Of a DNA stretch of 22,701 nucleotides, positions 1 through 7,737 are shown piece after piece. Both the position numbers and the translations under genes were made by a program. The notes below the pieces were generated by a model. That model had not been told where the DNA came from and ran no database searches. It worked only from the letters and a program-made list of their open reading frames with translations. Origin of the DNA: Turicibacter sp. (GTDB lineage Bacteria; Bacillota; Bacilli; MOL361; Turicibacteraceae); NCBI GenBank assembly GCA_030531025.1, contig JAUMTV010000030.1, forward strand, positions 4,750-27,450. Reading direction: 5' to 3'. The number at the start of each line of letters is the position of its first letter. Position 1 is the stretch's first letter.

Positions 1-632
1 TTACTGATATGAAAAGATCTATAAATGGAGATGTTATTTACTCAACATTTGATGAGGAACCACAAAACCATGCAAAGGTAGCTCAAATGGTGTTAGAGAG
101 AGCCAAAAGAATGGTAGAGCAAGGGAAGGATGTTGTTATATTATTAGACAGTATAACTAGGTTATCTAGAGCTTATAATTTAACAATAAATCCAACAGGT
201 AGAACATTATCAGGAGGATTAGATCCAGGTGCATTAATAATGCCTAAAAAGTTCTTTGGAGCAGCAAGAAATATAGAAGAAGGCGGAAGTTTAACTATTC
301 TTGCTACAGCACTAGTTGAGACAGGATCAAGAATGGATGATATGATATTTGAAGAGTTTAAGGGAACTGGTAATATGGAAGTTCACTTAGATAGAAGACT
401 TCAAGAAAGAAGAATATTCCCTGCAATTGATATTTATAAGTCTGGAACTAGAAAAGAGGATTTATTATTATCAGATGAAGAGAAAGAAGTAGCATTTGCT
501 ATTAGAAAAGTTATGTATAGAGATGGTAATATTGAAAATGTTACAGAAAATCTAATAAATATGTTATCTAAAACAAAAAATAACAAAGAATTTATTCAAG
601 TTTTTCCTAAGAATGATATATTTAAAAAATAG
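1..632 (+). CDS. rho: Transcription termination factor Rho, C-terminal part (5' end outside window)
   Basis: Rho is a hexameric RNA-dependent ATPase/helicase that terminates transcription. The reading frame is open to the left edge, so only about the last 209 residues are present. The RNA-binding N-terminal domain and Walker A motif lie outside. Visible landmarks, in order, are Walker B ([13 protein letters not shown]), the Q-loop region ([12 protein letters not shown]), the conserved block [21 protein letters not shown], the R-loop region ([13 protein letters not shown]) and the arginine-rich segment [10 protein letters not shown], which carries the arginine-finger region in E. coli Rho. The ATG at position 9 is internal (the E. 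coli equivalent is the Met of VTEM) and should not be taken as the start. The C-terminus is normal and is followed by a strong terminator. Family assignment is secure. Confidence 0.97.
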   Translation, partial: TDMKRSINGDVIYSTFDEEPQNHAKVAQMVLERAKRMVEQGKDVVILLDSITRLSRAYNLTINPTGRTLSGGLDPGALIMPKKFFGAARNIEEGGSLTILATALVETGSRMDDMIFEEFKGTGNMEVHLDRRLQERRIFPAIDIYKSGTRKEDLLLSDEEKEVAFAIRKVMYRDGNIENVTENLINMLSKTKNNKEFIQVFPKNDIFKK

Positions 633-647
633 TTAGTAGTATATATG

Positions 648-750
648 AAAGAGGCTTATTTTTAAAAGAGATAAATACAAACTATATAGTTTAAAAGTTT
701 GTATTACTGATATCTATTAAATAAAAAAGCCTCTTTTATTAATTTTTTTA
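648..750 (+). terminator. Rho-gene terminator, elongated hairpin
   Basis: AAAGAGGCTT (648-657) pairs with AAGCCTCTTT (727-736), followed by a T-rich tract to 750. The 69-base loop is itself folded: AGATA (669-673) pairs with TATCT (711-715), and ATACAAAC (675-682) pairs with GTTTGTAT (697-704). The result is a long interrupted stem rather than a simple short hairpin. It lies 16 bases after the rho stop codon. Confidence 0.8.
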
Positions 751-788
751 TTAAAAGAAAAAATGAGAAAGAACATAATTCTTTCTCA
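750..788 (-). terminator. rpmE intrinsic terminator
   Basis: On the minus strand a perfect 10-bp stem (TGAGAAAGAA 764-773 against TTCTTTCTCA 779-788, loop 774-778) is followed by a U-rich run (complement of 750-763). It sits 17 bases beyond the rpmE stop and abuts the rho terminator, so the two convergent genes are insulated from each other. Confidence 0.8.
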
Positions 789-805
789 TAAATTCTAATT
801 TAATC

Positions 806-1012
806 TTATTTGTTAAGACCGAACTTCTTATTGAACTTGTCAACTCTACCGCCGATATCAACGATTTTTTGCTTACCAGTGAAGAATGGGTGGCATTTAG
901 CACATATATCAACTTTTAACTCTTCTTTAACTGAACCAGTTGTGAAAGTGTTTCCACATGCGCACTTAACCACAGCATCGTGATGGTATTCTGGATGTAT
1001 GCCTTGTTTCAT
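806..1012 (-). CDS. rpmE: Large ribosomal subunit protein bL31, zinc-binding form
   Basis: Small 50S ribosomal protein that bridges the subunits near the central protuberance. The start chosen is the ATG at 1012 ([12 protein letters not shown], the standard bL31 N-terminus). A GAGGTG ribosome binding site lies six bases upstream of it. The longer frame to 1030 would begin at a TTG and swallow that site. The 68-residue product has Cys17 and Cys19 (CAC) and Cys37 and Cys40 (CAKC), the zinc ligands of the C+ type. This makes it the zinc-replete paralogue rather than the zinc-free one induced by starvation. It is monocistronic, convergent with rho, with its own promoter and a palindromic leader. 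Confidence 0.96.
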   Translation of the reverse strand: MKQGIHPEYHHDAVVKCACGNTFTTGSVKEELKVDICAKCHPFFTGKQKIVDIGGRVDKFNKKFGLNK

Positions 1013-1037
1013 TTGATTCACCTCTTTCAAAATACAT

Positions 1038-1057
1038 TCATTGAATTAATTCAATGA
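1038..1057 (-). promoter_or_regulatory. Perfect 20-bp palindrome in the rpmE 5' leader
   Basis: TCATTGAATTAATTCAATGA is fully self-complementary. It lies between the predicted transcription start (about 1059) and the rpmE ribosome binding site. It could be a protein operator or, as RNA, a 5' leader hairpin for ribosomal-protein autoregulation. The sequence does not decide between these. Confidence 0.5.
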
Positions 1058-1065
1058 CCTAATGA

Positions 1066-1094
1066 ATTATAACATAAGGGGGAAAAGCAGTCAA
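1066..1094 (-). promoter_or_regulatory. Sigma-A promoter of rpmE
   Basis: On the minus strand: TTGACT (1094-1089), a 17-base spacer, then TATAAT (1071-1066). Near-consensus. It gives a leader of roughly 45 nt before the rpmE ATG. Confidence 0.85.
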
Positions 1095-1117
1095 TATAAG
1101 TAGGAAATAAAAACATC

Positions 1118-1146
1118 TTTTTAAGTATATATTAAAATGATATAAT
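1118..1146 (+). promoter_or_regulatory. Probable extended -10 promoter of tdk
   Basis: Consensus TATAAT at 1141-1146 is preceded by TGA (1138-1140), making an extended -10 element. The -35 position (TTTTTA, 1118-1123, spacing 17) is poor. It lies 32 bases before the tdk start. Confidence 0.6.
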
Positions 1147-1178
1147 CGAAATAGACAAATATGAGAAGGAGAGACGGT

Positions 1179-1766
1179 ATGAGTAAATTATATTTTAGAT
1201 ATGGTGCCATGAATTCAGGAAAATCTACAAACCTTATGCAGGTAGCACATAATTATGAAGAACGTGGAATGAGGGTTGTATTAATTAAACCATCAACTGA
1301 TAAAAAAGGTGGAGATAAGCTAGTATCTAGATTAGGTGTTGAGCGCAAAGTTGATTTATTAATTAATGACGAACAAAATATATATGAAGAGATTAAAAGA
1401 TGGGAAGAAAATGAGTATAAAATAGATTGTATATTAGTAGATGAAGTACAATTTTTAAAATCTCATCAAATAGATGAACTTTTTGAAATTGCAGTTTGTC
1501 TAGATATACCAGTTATTTGCTATGGACTTAGAACAGATTTTAAAATGCAAGGCTTTGAAGGAAGTACAAGGTTACTATTATTGGCACATAGCATAGAGGA
1601 GTTAAAAACTATATGTAAATGTGGAAGAAAAGCAGTTTTAAATGGTAGAAGAATAAATGGAAAATTTGTTTTTGAGGGTGAGCAAGTTGCTATAGATAAT
1701 GTAGACAATGTTGAATATGAATCTTTATGTGGACATTGTTACTTTAAGTTTAAAAATGAAAAATAA
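1179..1766 (+). CDS. tdk: Thymidine kinase (type II)
   Basis: Phosphorylates thymidine (and deoxyuridine) with ATP to dTMP in pyrimidine salvage. The start is set at the ATG at 1179 (MSKLYFRYGAMNSGKST) because AAGGAG lies about 8 bases upstream. The alternative ATG at 1161 would place that site inside the gene. The product has 195 residues, normal for the family. The P-loop GAMNSGKS is at residues 9-16. DEVQF is at 88-92, with Glu89 the expected catalytic base. The C-terminal lasso domain has zinc ligands Cys146, Cys148, Cys184 and Cys187. It is first in a cluster with the DUF1385-prmC fusion, whose ATG is 17 bases after the tdk stop, so co-transcription is likely. Confidence 0.95.
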   Translation: MSKLYFRYGAMNSGKSTNLMQVAHNYEERGMRVVLIKPSTDKKGGDKLVSRLGVERKVDLLINDEQNIYEEIKRWEENEYKIDCILVDEVQFLKSHQIDELFEIAVCLDIPVICYGLRTDFKMQGFEGSTRLLLLAHSIEELKTICKCGRKAVLNGRRINGKFVFEGEQVAIDNVDNVEYESLCGHCYFKFKNEK

Positions 1767-1783
1767 AATGAAAGAGTGATGAT

Positions 1784-3538
1784 ATGAGAAAATGTGATGT
1801 TGGGGGTCAGGCTATAATTGAAGGAGTTATGATGCGTGGTTCTAAAGGATTAGCAACTGCGGTAAGAACTCCAAATGGAAAAATAGAAGTTAAAGTTAAG
1901 AAAACAAAGCCAATAACAAAAAGATATAGAATTTTAAATATCCCTATAATTAGAGGAGCGGCTATATTAATAGATTCATTAATAGTTGGTATTAATACAT
2001 TAAATTATTCTGCAAGTTTTTTTGAAGAAGATGAAGAGGAATCAAAATTTGATCTTTGGCTTAAAAGTAAATTAGGAGATAAAGGTGCAAATGATTTGAT
2101 TATTACAATAACTATGATGATTTCTCTTTTAATTGCTGCTGGATTGTTTCTTGGTATACCTACTGCAGTAGCGTCAATATTTAAAAATATGGGATTATCT
2201 TCTATAATATTAAATTTAATTGAATCAGCAATAAGAATATCTATTTTAATAACTTATATGTATTTGATAAGTAAGCTAGATGATATATATAGGGTATTTC
2301 AATATCATGGAGCAGAACATAAAACTATATTTTGTTATGAAGCTGAAGAAAAACTAACTGTTGAAAATGTAAGAAAGTTTGGAAGGTTACATCCAAGATG
2401 TGGGACAAATTTTTTATTTTTAACTATGATAGTTAGTATTGTTTTATTTAGTTTAACTGGATGGGGTGGATTCTGGCAAAGATTTATACTGAGAATAGTA
2501 TTAATGCCTATAGTGGCTGGAATTACTTATGAATTAATAAAATGGCTTGGAAGGACTGAAAGTAAATTGGGAAAGATTATTGCATATCCAGGTTTAAAAT
2601 TACAAGAGCTTACTACTAAGGAGCCTGATGATTCTCAATTAGAAGTTGCTATAAAATCTTTAATGGTAGCAGAAGGAATTGAATATAAGAAGACAATTGG
2701 GGAATTATTAATAGATGGGAACAAGATATTAAAAGAAGCCGATATAGAAACTTATATATTAGATACTCAATTATTATTAGGAAAAGTTCTTGGAAAAGAT
2801 AAACTTTATTTAATTACTAACAAGGAAGAGGAAGTTAGCAAATTCAAAGAAAGAGAATTTTATAGATTAATAAAGAAAAGAAAAGAAAAAATGCCTATTA
2901 AGTATATATTAAAGAGTGCTGAATTTATGGGATTAGATTTTTATGTTCAAGAAGGTGTACTTATTCCAAGAGGCGATACTGAAATATTAGTAGAAGAAAT
3001 TCTTAATATTATTAAGGATGATAGAGAGTACACAGTTTGTGATTTATGTTGTGGAAGTGGTGCCATAGGTATATCTGTTGCTTATTTAAGAGAGAACACT
3101 AAGGTAGATTTAATTGATTATTATGATATTCCGGAAAAAGTAACTAAGAGGAATATAAAAAAGCATAATTTAAACTCTAGAGCAACATTTATAAAAAGTG
3201 ATTTACTAGAAGAACCTATAAATCAACAAAATAAATATGATATATTAGTTTCTAATCCACCATATATAAAGGAAGAAATTATAGAGACATTAATGGATGA
3301 TGTTAAAAAGTATGAACCTCATACAGCTTTAAGTGGTGGAGAAGATGGGTTATATTTCTATAAAAAAATTGTTGATGATAGTGATAAAATATTAAATGAG
3401 AATGGAATATTAGCCTTTGAAATAGGTCATGACCAAGGTAAAGAGGTTAGTGATTTAATGAGTGAAAAAGGATATAAAAATGTAAGAATAGTTAAGGATT
3501 TAGCAGGGCATGATAGAGTAGTTATAGGTGAGCTTTAG
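1784..3538 (+). CDS. prmC: DUF1385 membrane protein fused to PrmC release-factor glutamine methyltransferase
   Basis: One 584-residue frame carries two proteins that are separate in many Firmicutes. Residues 1 to about 297 are a DUF1385 (YqhQ-like) integral membrane protein: RKCDVGGQAIIEGVMMRG at the N-terminus, hydrophobic segments near 105-130, 140-163, 208-226 and 232-250, the conserved FQYHGAEHK (172-180), HPRCGTNF (203-210), and EPDDSQLEVAI at its end. Residues from about 303 are PrmC: an N-terminal helical domain, IPRGDTE (394-400), SAM-binding motif I DLCCGSGAIGI (420-430) and the catalytic/glutamine-binding NPPY (491-494). PrmC uses SAM to N5-methylate the GGQ glutamine of release factors, and prfA is the next gene. 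The role of DUF1385 is unknown. Motif I is DLCCGSG where DLGTGSG is usual, which is tolerable. The ribosome binding site is weak. Confidence 0.93.
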   Translation: MRKCDVGGQAIIEGVMMRGSKGLATAVRTPNGKIEVKVKKTKPITKRYRILNIPIIRGAAILIDSLIVGINTLNYSASFFEEDEEESKFDLWLKSKLGDKGANDLIITITMMISLLIAAGLFLGIPTAVASIFKNMGLSSIILNLIESAIRISILITYMYLISKLDDIYRVFQYHGAEHKTIFCYEAEEKLTVENVRKFGRLHPRCGTNFLFLTMIVSIVLFSLTGWGGFWQRFILRIVLMPIVAGITYELIKWLGRTESKLGKIIAYPGLKLQELTTKEPDDSQLEVAIKSLMVAEGIEYKKTIGELLIDGNKILKEADIETYILDTQLLLGKVLGKDKLYLITNKEEEVSKFKEREFYRLIKKRKEKMPIKYILKSAEFMGLDFYVQEGVLIPRGDTEILVEEILNIIKDDREYTVCDLCCGSGAIGISVAYLRENTKVDLIDYYDIPEKVTKRNIKKHNLNSRATFIKSDLLEEPINQQNKYDILVSNPPYIKEEIIETLMDDVKKYEPHTALSGGEDGLYFYKKIVDDSDKILNENGILAFEIGHDQGKEVSDLMSEKGYKNVRIVKDLAGHDRVVIGEL

Positions 3539-3563
3539 AAAATTATTATGTGCTTGTTAGAAC

Positions 3564-3593
3564 TTGATAAAATCATGATTATTATGTTATAAT
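3564..3593 (+). promoter_or_regulatory. Sigma-A promoter upstream of prfA
   Basis: TTGATA (3564-3569), 18-base spacer, TATAAT (3588-3593) with an extended TG (3585-3586). It lies in the 91-base gap between prmC and prfA, so prfA can be expressed independently of the upstream fusion gene. Confidence 0.7.
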
Positions 3594-3629
3594 ATTTCAA
3601 TATGAAAAAATACAGTACGGAGTGATACT

Positions 3630-4715
3630 ATGTTATTAGATAAATTAGCATTTACGGAAAATAAATACGAAGAACTATCAGTTAAAATATCAGATCCTTC
3701 AATAATGGCTAACCAAAAAGAGTGGAGAAAGTTATGTAAGGAACATGCTGACTTAGAAATAATAGTAACAGCATATAGAGAATATAAAAAGGTAGTTGAA
3801 GACTTAGAAGCTAACAAGGAAATGTTAGAAGAAGAAACAGATAAAGAAATGAAAGAAATGTTAGCTGAAGAAATTTCAAGCCTTAAAGAACAAGAAGAAG
3901 AATTAGAAAATAAAATTCAAATTTTATTATTACCAAAAGATCCTAACGATGATAAAAACGTATTTGTTGAAATCAGAGGTGGAGCTGGAGGAGATGAAGC
4001 AGCATTATTTGCAGCAAATCTTTTCAGAATGTATACAAGATATGCAGAATCTCAAAGATGGTCAGTTGAAATGATGAGTTCAAATGAAAATGACCTTGGT
4101 GGATTTAAAGAAGTTGTATTTATGATTAAAGGTAATGGAGCTTATTCAAAGCTTAAGTATGAAAGTGGTGTACATAGAGTACAAAGAGTACCAGATACAG
4201 AAAGTTCAGGTAGAATTCATACTTCTACAGCTACAGTTGCGGTTTTACCAGAAGTTGATGATGTTGAAATAGAAATCAATGATAAAGATTTAAGAATTGA
4301 TGTTTACAGATCTTCAGGTAATGGAGGACAATGCGTTAATACAACAGACTCAGCAGTTAGAATAACACATATACCTACAGGTACAGTTGTTGCATGCCAA
4401 GATGAGAAATCACAACTTAAGAATAAAGAAAAAGCTATGAAAGTATTAAGAGCTAGACTTTATGAAGTTGCAGAAGCTGAAAGACTTGCAGGAATTGCAG
4501 AAGATAGAAAGAGCCAAGTTGGTACAGGGGATAGAAGTGAAAGAATAAGAACTTATAACTATCCTCAAGGAAGAGTTACTGATCATAGAATTGGATTAAC
4601 ATTATATAAATTAGATACTTTTATGAATGGAGATATTGAAGAAGTTATAAATGCGTTAATTACTGCAGACCAAGCAGAAAAAATGCAAGCAATGGGTAAT
4701 ACTGATTCAATATAA
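3630..4715 (+). CDS. prfA: Peptide chain release factor 1 (RF1)
   Basis: Recognises UAA and UAG stop codons and triggers peptidyl-tRNA hydrolysis. Length 361, the standard RF1 size. Domain 1 is a charged helical region (to about 105), followed by [15 protein letters not shown] (114-128). The decoding tripeptide of the PxT type is PDT at 188-190 (E. coli has PAT); RF2 would have SPF. The catalytic GGQ is at 232-234, within [17 protein letters not shown]. The residue after GGQ is Cys, where E. coli has His. Gln234 is the expected target of PrmC encoded just upstream. An ATG start with GGAG about 8 bases upstream is clear. No RF2 features are present, so assignment to prfA is secure. Confidence 0.97.
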   Translation: MLLDKLAFTENKYEELSVKISDPSIMANQKEWRKLCKEHADLEIIVTAYREYKKVVEDLEANKEMLEEETDKEMKEMLAEEISSLKEQEEELENKIQILLLPKDPNDDKNVFVEIRGGAGGDEAALFAANLFRMYTRYAESQRWSVEMMSSNENDLGGFKEVVFMIKGNGAYSKLKYESGVHRVQRVPDTESSGRIHTSTATVAVLPEVDDVEIEINDKDLRIDVYRSSGNGGQCVNTTDSAVRITHIPTGTVVACQDEKSQLKNKEKAMKVLRARLYEVAEAERLAGIAEDRKSQVGTGDRSERIRTYNYPQGRVTDHRIGLTLYKLDTFMNGDIEEVINALITADQAEKMQAMGNTDSI

Positions 4716-4724
4716 TGCGTTTAG

Positions 4725-4754
4725 AAGCCTTGCATTATTTAATGTAAGGCTTTT
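4725..4754 (+). terminator. Hairpin after prfA, weak terminator or attenuator
   Basis: A 12-13-bp stem (4725-4737 against 4740-4752, one G-U pair) starts 10 bases after the prfA stop. The following tract is only TTTT then AAAATA, so termination may be partial and allow read-through into the next gene, which starts 15 bases later. Confidence 0.55.
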
Positions 4755-4769
4755 AAAATAGGGGATAAT

Positions 4770-5357
4770 ATGAAGATTGAAAAAGCATTAAAGAAACAAA
4801 AGTGGTATAATAAGTTATTTATTATTTTTATGTTTTTTTTAGCAATATTCCTTCCCATTATAACTTACTTAGCATATATTAGGACTTTTACTATATTAGC
4901 ATTTCTATTATTAATAGAAATTCTTATTTTTATAGCAATTATAAGAAAAGTTAATGACTGTACATTGAACTTTATTTGTGCTAATAATAAATTAAAGTTT
5001 AGAGATGGGTTATTTTCATCTTATACATATATTCAATGTGATAGAATAGCTATTGTACATACTAATAAAAATAATGAAGATATGGAAATTATAATTGTTA
5101 CTAGAGGAAAAGTTAAAAATCAAAAGATGAAGCTAATAAATAAAGAGTTTATGAAAAAATATGAAGAGGCAGCAGTTGAGTATAGACGGATAAAAAGAAT
5201 AAATCAGGATGTAGCTTTTTATTTTAAGGTTATTAAGTATGGAGAATTAAAAAAATATATACTTTTAGATAATATATATAGAAACTGTGTTAATGCTATA
5301 TATACGGCATCAGCTATAGATAGTATAAAAATAGCAAGAAGTCAAAAAGAAATTTAA
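4770..5357 (+). CDS. Uncharacterised two-helix membrane protein
   Basis: 195 residues, not recognised as a named family. The N-terminus is basic (MKIEKALKKQKWYNK), followed by two closely spaced hydrophobic segments at about 16-36 and 40-59. These would form a transmembrane hairpin with little exposed loop. The remaining ~135 residues look soluble: a beta-rich stretch (LNFICANNKLKFRDGLF, 66-82; IAIVHTNKNNEDMEIIIVTR, 93-112) and then a basic, Lys/Arg-rich helical tail. This is the layout of a small membrane-anchored cytoplasmic domain, loosely reminiscent of bacterial PH-like proteins, but that is only an impression. It sits between prfA and ywlC with a GGGGAT ribosome binding site, 19 bases before ywlC, so it is likely co-transcribed with ywlC. 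Function unknown. Confidence 0.85.
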   Translation: MKIEKALKKQKWYNKLFIIFMFFLAIFLPIITYLAYIRTFTILAFLLLIEILIFIAIIRKVNDCTLNFICANNKLKFRDGLFSSYTYIQCDRIAIVHTNKNNEDMEIIIVTRGKVKNQKMKLINKEFMKKYEEAAVEYRRIKRINQDVAFYFKVIKYGELKKYILLDNIYRNCVNAIYTASAIDSIKIARSQKEI

Positions 5358-5376
5358 AGAAAGAAGGTAATTCCTT

Positions 5377-6426
5377 ATGGAAACTAAGGTTGCCATAATT
5401 AAAGATATTAAAAAAGATATTAAATTTATAGAGGAAGCTGCAGAAGTTATAAGAGCTGGTGGAACAGTAGCTTTTCCTACAGAAACAGTATATGGTTTAG
5501 GCGCAAATGCATTAAATGAAGAGTCTGTAAAAAAGATATTTATTGCTAAGGGGAGACCACAAGATAATCCATTAATTGTTCATGTTAGTTCAAATGATAT
5601 TTCTAGTTTAGTAAAAGAAGTTCCTCCTATAGCTCAAGAGTTAATTAATAAATTTTGGCCAGGTCCATTAACTATAATTTTAGAAAAAAAAGATATTATA
5701 CCTAATGTGACAAGTGCAAATCTTAATACCATTGGTATAAGAATGCCTAATTCAGAAATAGCACTTAAGCTTATAGAACTTTCAGAAAGACCAATTGCTG
5801 CACCATCAGCTAATATATCAGGGAGGCCAAGTCCAACTGAAGTGGAAAGATGTGTGGAAGATTTAAATGGTCGAGTTGATTATATAATTGGTGGAGAAAG
5901 TAGTGATATTGGAGTTGAATCTACTATTATTGATTGCACAGTTAATCCTCCAATGGTATTAAGACCAGGTGGAATAACTTTAGAAATGCTTAGGGAAATA
6001 GATTCTAATATTGATATAGATAAAGCGTTAAAATCAAAACCAACTGCTGATTTAAAACCAAAGGCACCTGGAATGAAGTATAGACATTATGCTCCAAAAG
6101 CACATTTAAAAATAATTAGGGGCAAAAATGAAAAAACTATTGAAATTATTAAAGAAATGTTAGAAAATTATATAGAAAAAAATAATGATGTAGCTATACT
6201 AACTACAGATGAAAACTTAAATAAATTTGATAAAGGTAGTGTGATATCCTTAGGTAGTGAGAAAGATTTAAGTCAAATTGCCAAACATCTTTTTGAAGCC
6301 TTACGAAAATGTGATGACCTAGGTGTACAATATATTTTATGTCAGGGATTTGAAGAAAAAGGTGTTGGTGTTGCAATAATGAATAGATTAAGTAAAGCTG
6401 CTGGATATGATATTATAGATGTATAA
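5377..6426 (+). CDS. ywlC: L-threonylcarbamoyladenylate synthase (Sua5/YwlC, two-domain)
   Basis: Makes threonylcarbamoyl-AMP from threonine, bicarbonate and ATP, the first step of the t6A modification at position 37 of ANN-decoding tRNAs; TsaB, TsaD and TsaE complete transfer. Residues about 15-205 form the YrdC/TsaC domain: GGTVAFPTETVYGLGANA (28-45), KGR at 58-60 and SAN at 144-146 are the KxR and SxN active-site elements. The linker PKAPGMKYRHYAPKA (228-242) and a C-terminal Sua5 domain (about 245-349, ending MNRLSKAAGYDIIDV) mark the long Sua5 form, not the short TsaC form. Length 349 is normal. A GAAGG ribosome binding site precedes the ATG at 5377. prfA-ywlC proximity also occurs in Bacillus. 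A terminator follows at once. Confidence 0.95.
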   Translation: METKVAIIKDIKKDIKFIEEAAEVIRAGGTVAFPTETVYGLGANALNEESVKKIFIAKGRPQDNPLIVHVSSNDISSLVKEVPPIAQELINKFWPGPLTIILEKKDIIPNVTSANLNTIGIRMPNSEIALKLIELSERPIAAPSANISGRPSPTEVERCVEDLNGRVDYIIGGESSDIGVESTIIDCTVNPPMVLRPGGITLEMLREIDSNIDIDKALKSKPTADLKPKAPGMKYRHYAPKAHLKIIRGKNEKTIEIIKEMLENYIEKNNDVAILTTDENLNKFDKGSVISLGSEKDLSQIAKHLFEALRKCDDLGVQYILCQGFEEKGVGVAIMNRLSKAAGYDIIDV

Positions 6427-6428
6427 AT

Positions 6429-6461
6429 AAGGAGGATGGGGGAACCTATTCTTCTTTTTTT
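6429..6461 (+). terminator. Terminator after ywlC with GGAA tetraloop
   Basis: A 12-bp RNA stem (6429-6440 against 6445-6456) uses three G-U pairs, has a GGAA (GNRA-class) loop at 6441-6444, and runs into T7 (6455-6461). Because of the wobble pairs it is invisible to a strict DNA inverted-repeat search and works only in the plus-strand transcript. Its 5' arm looks like a ribosome binding site (AAGGAGG) but no gene starts there. Confidence 0.75.
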
Positions 6462-6513
6462 ATAAAATAAAGATATAATTGTTATATATTAAATAACAGA
6501 AAGGTTGGTTTTT

Positions 6514-6963
6514 ATGAAGATTGCGTTAGGTTGTGACCATGGTGGATTAAACTTAAAAGAAGAAATAGCCAAATATCTAGAAACTCAAAATATTGAGTTT
6601 AAGGATTTTGGAACATATACTGAAGAATCATGTGATTATGCTGATATAGCATTACCAGTTGCTGAGGCTGTAGTAGCTAAAGAGTTTGATTTTGGTATAT
6701 TAATTTGTGGTACAGGAATAGGAATAGGAATTGCGGCAAATAAGGTTCCAGGAGTAAGAGCAGCACTTTGTTCAGATACATTTAGTGCACATGCAACTAG
6801 AGAACATAATGATGCTAATATATTAACTATGGGAGAAAGAGTTGTTGGTAAGGGATTAGCAATAGACATAGTTAAAGAATTTTTAGGCGCTGAATTTGAA
6901 GGCGATAGACATGCAAGAAGAATTAATAAAATCACTGAAATTGAAAAAAAATATTCTAAATAA
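6514..6963 (+). CDS. rpiB: Ribose 5-phosphate isomerase B
   Basis: Interconverts ribose 5-phosphate and ribulose 5-phosphate in the non-oxidative pentose phosphate pathway, feeding PRPP synthesis. The start is the ATG at 6514 (MKIALGCDHGG); an upstream in-frame TTG at 6505 lies too close to the AAAGG site to be used. 149 residues, typical of the RpiB/LacAB family. Visible motifs: Asp8-His9 for phosphate/substrate binding, CGTGIG with Cys65 as the expected catalytic base and Thr67, and REHNDAN with His98 and Asn99. A LacA/B galactose-6-phosphate isomerase is unlikely because only one copy is present and no lac genes are near. It is directly followed by upp (27-base gap), so rpiB-upp probably form a unit. 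Confidence 0.94.
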   Translation: MKIALGCDHGGLNLKEEIAKYLETQNIEFKDFGTYTEESCDYADIALPVAEAVVAKEFDFGILICGTGIGIGIAANKVPGVRAALCSDTFSAHATREHNDANILTMGERVVGKGLAIDIVKEFLGAEFEGDRHARRINKITEIEKKYSK

Positions 6964-6990
6964 TAAAATTTACTTAGGAGGAATAAGAAA

Positions 6991-7620
6991 ATGAGTAAAG
7001 TAACAGAAATGAAACATCCTTTAATATCACATAAATTAGCATACATAAGAAGTAAGGATACAGGATCAAAATACTTTAGAGAGTTAGTTGAAGAAGTATC
7101 TATGTTAATGGCATATGAAGTTACTAGAGATTTAGAGACTGAAGAAGTTGAAGTAGAAACTCCAATATGCAAAACTAAGTGCCAAATGTTAGCAGGAAAG
7201 AAGATGGCGATAGTTCCAATATTAAGAGCTGGCCTTGGAATGGTAGATGGAATATTAAACTTAATTCCAGCAGCAAAAGTTGGACATATAGGTTTATATA
7301 GAGATGAAGAAACTCTTCAACCAGTAGAGTATTTCTGTAAGCTTCCACAAGATATAGCTGAAAGAGATGTAATTGTAGTTGATCCAATGTTAGCAACAGG
7401 AGGATCTGCAGCTGATGCTATAACTTTATTAAAACAAAGAGGAGCTAAGAAAATAAGATTAATGTGTTTAATTTCTTCTCCAGAAGGAATTAAGTTAGTT
7501 CAAGAGCAACATTCAGATGTTGATATTTATGTTGCAGCTATTGATGAAAAATTAAATGAAAAGGGATATATTGTACCAGGTCTTGGAGATGCTGGAGATA
7601 GACTTTTTGGAACTAAGTAA
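6991..7620 (+). CDS. upp: Uracil phosphoribosyltransferase
   Basis: Converts uracil and PRPP to UMP in pyrimidine salvage; cytoplasmic. 209 residues, the standard length. [14 protein letters not shown] at residues 7-20 and [12 protein letters not shown] (77-88) are family signatures. The PRPP-binding loop is [12 protein letters not shown] (129-140), and the uracil-contacting C-terminus [15 protein letters not shown] is at 193-207. TAGGAGGA lies 8 bases before the ATG. It follows rpiB, which supplies ribose 5-phosphate for PRPP. A strong terminator follows the stop codon. Confidence 0.97.
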   Translation: MSKVTEMKHPLISHKLAYIRSKDTGSKYFRELVEEVSMLMAYEVTRDLETEEVEVETPICKTKCQMLAGKKMAIVPILRAGLGMVDGILNLIPAAKVGHIGLYRDEETLQPVEYFCKLPQDIAERDVIVVDPMLATGGSAADAITLLKQRGAKKIRLMCLISSPEGIKLVQEQHSDVDIYVAAIDEKLNEKGYIVPGLGDAGDRLFGTK

Positions 7621-7621
7621 T

Positions 7622-7651
7622 AAAAAGCGAAGACAGCAGTCTTCGCTTTTT
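7622..7651 (+). terminator. upp intrinsic terminator
   Basis: Perfect 13-bp stem AAAAAGCGAAGAC (7622-7634) with loop AGCA and GTCTTCGCTTTTT (7639-7651), starting one base after the upp stop. Confidence 0.88.
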
Positions 7652-7681
7652 ATTAAATTAATAAGTTATATAATAAAACAA

Positions 7682-7710
7682 TTGAGATAATGGTAAGTTC
7701 AAATTAATTT
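7682..7710 (+). promoter_or_regulatory. Possible promoter of the dCMP deaminase gene
   Basis: TTGAGA (7682-7687), 17-base spacer, TAATTT (7705-7710). The -10 is imperfect. A promoter is expected here because the gene follows a strong terminator. A TATAAT at 7669-7674 lacks a good -35. Confidence 0.35.
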
Positions 7711-7737
7711 GATAAAAGAAATAGGAGGATAAATACT

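Noticed and set aside
6429..6440. AAGGAGGATGGG as a ribosome binding site of a small gene
   Set aside because: No usable start codon and frame follow. The stretch is the 5' arm of the ywlC terminator.
6636..7172. Minus-strand open frame of 178 codons over rpiB and upp
   Set aside because: It lies opposite two strongly conserved genes, has a low-complexity Ser/Leu/Ile-rich product and no convincing ribosome binding site. It is a shadow frame.
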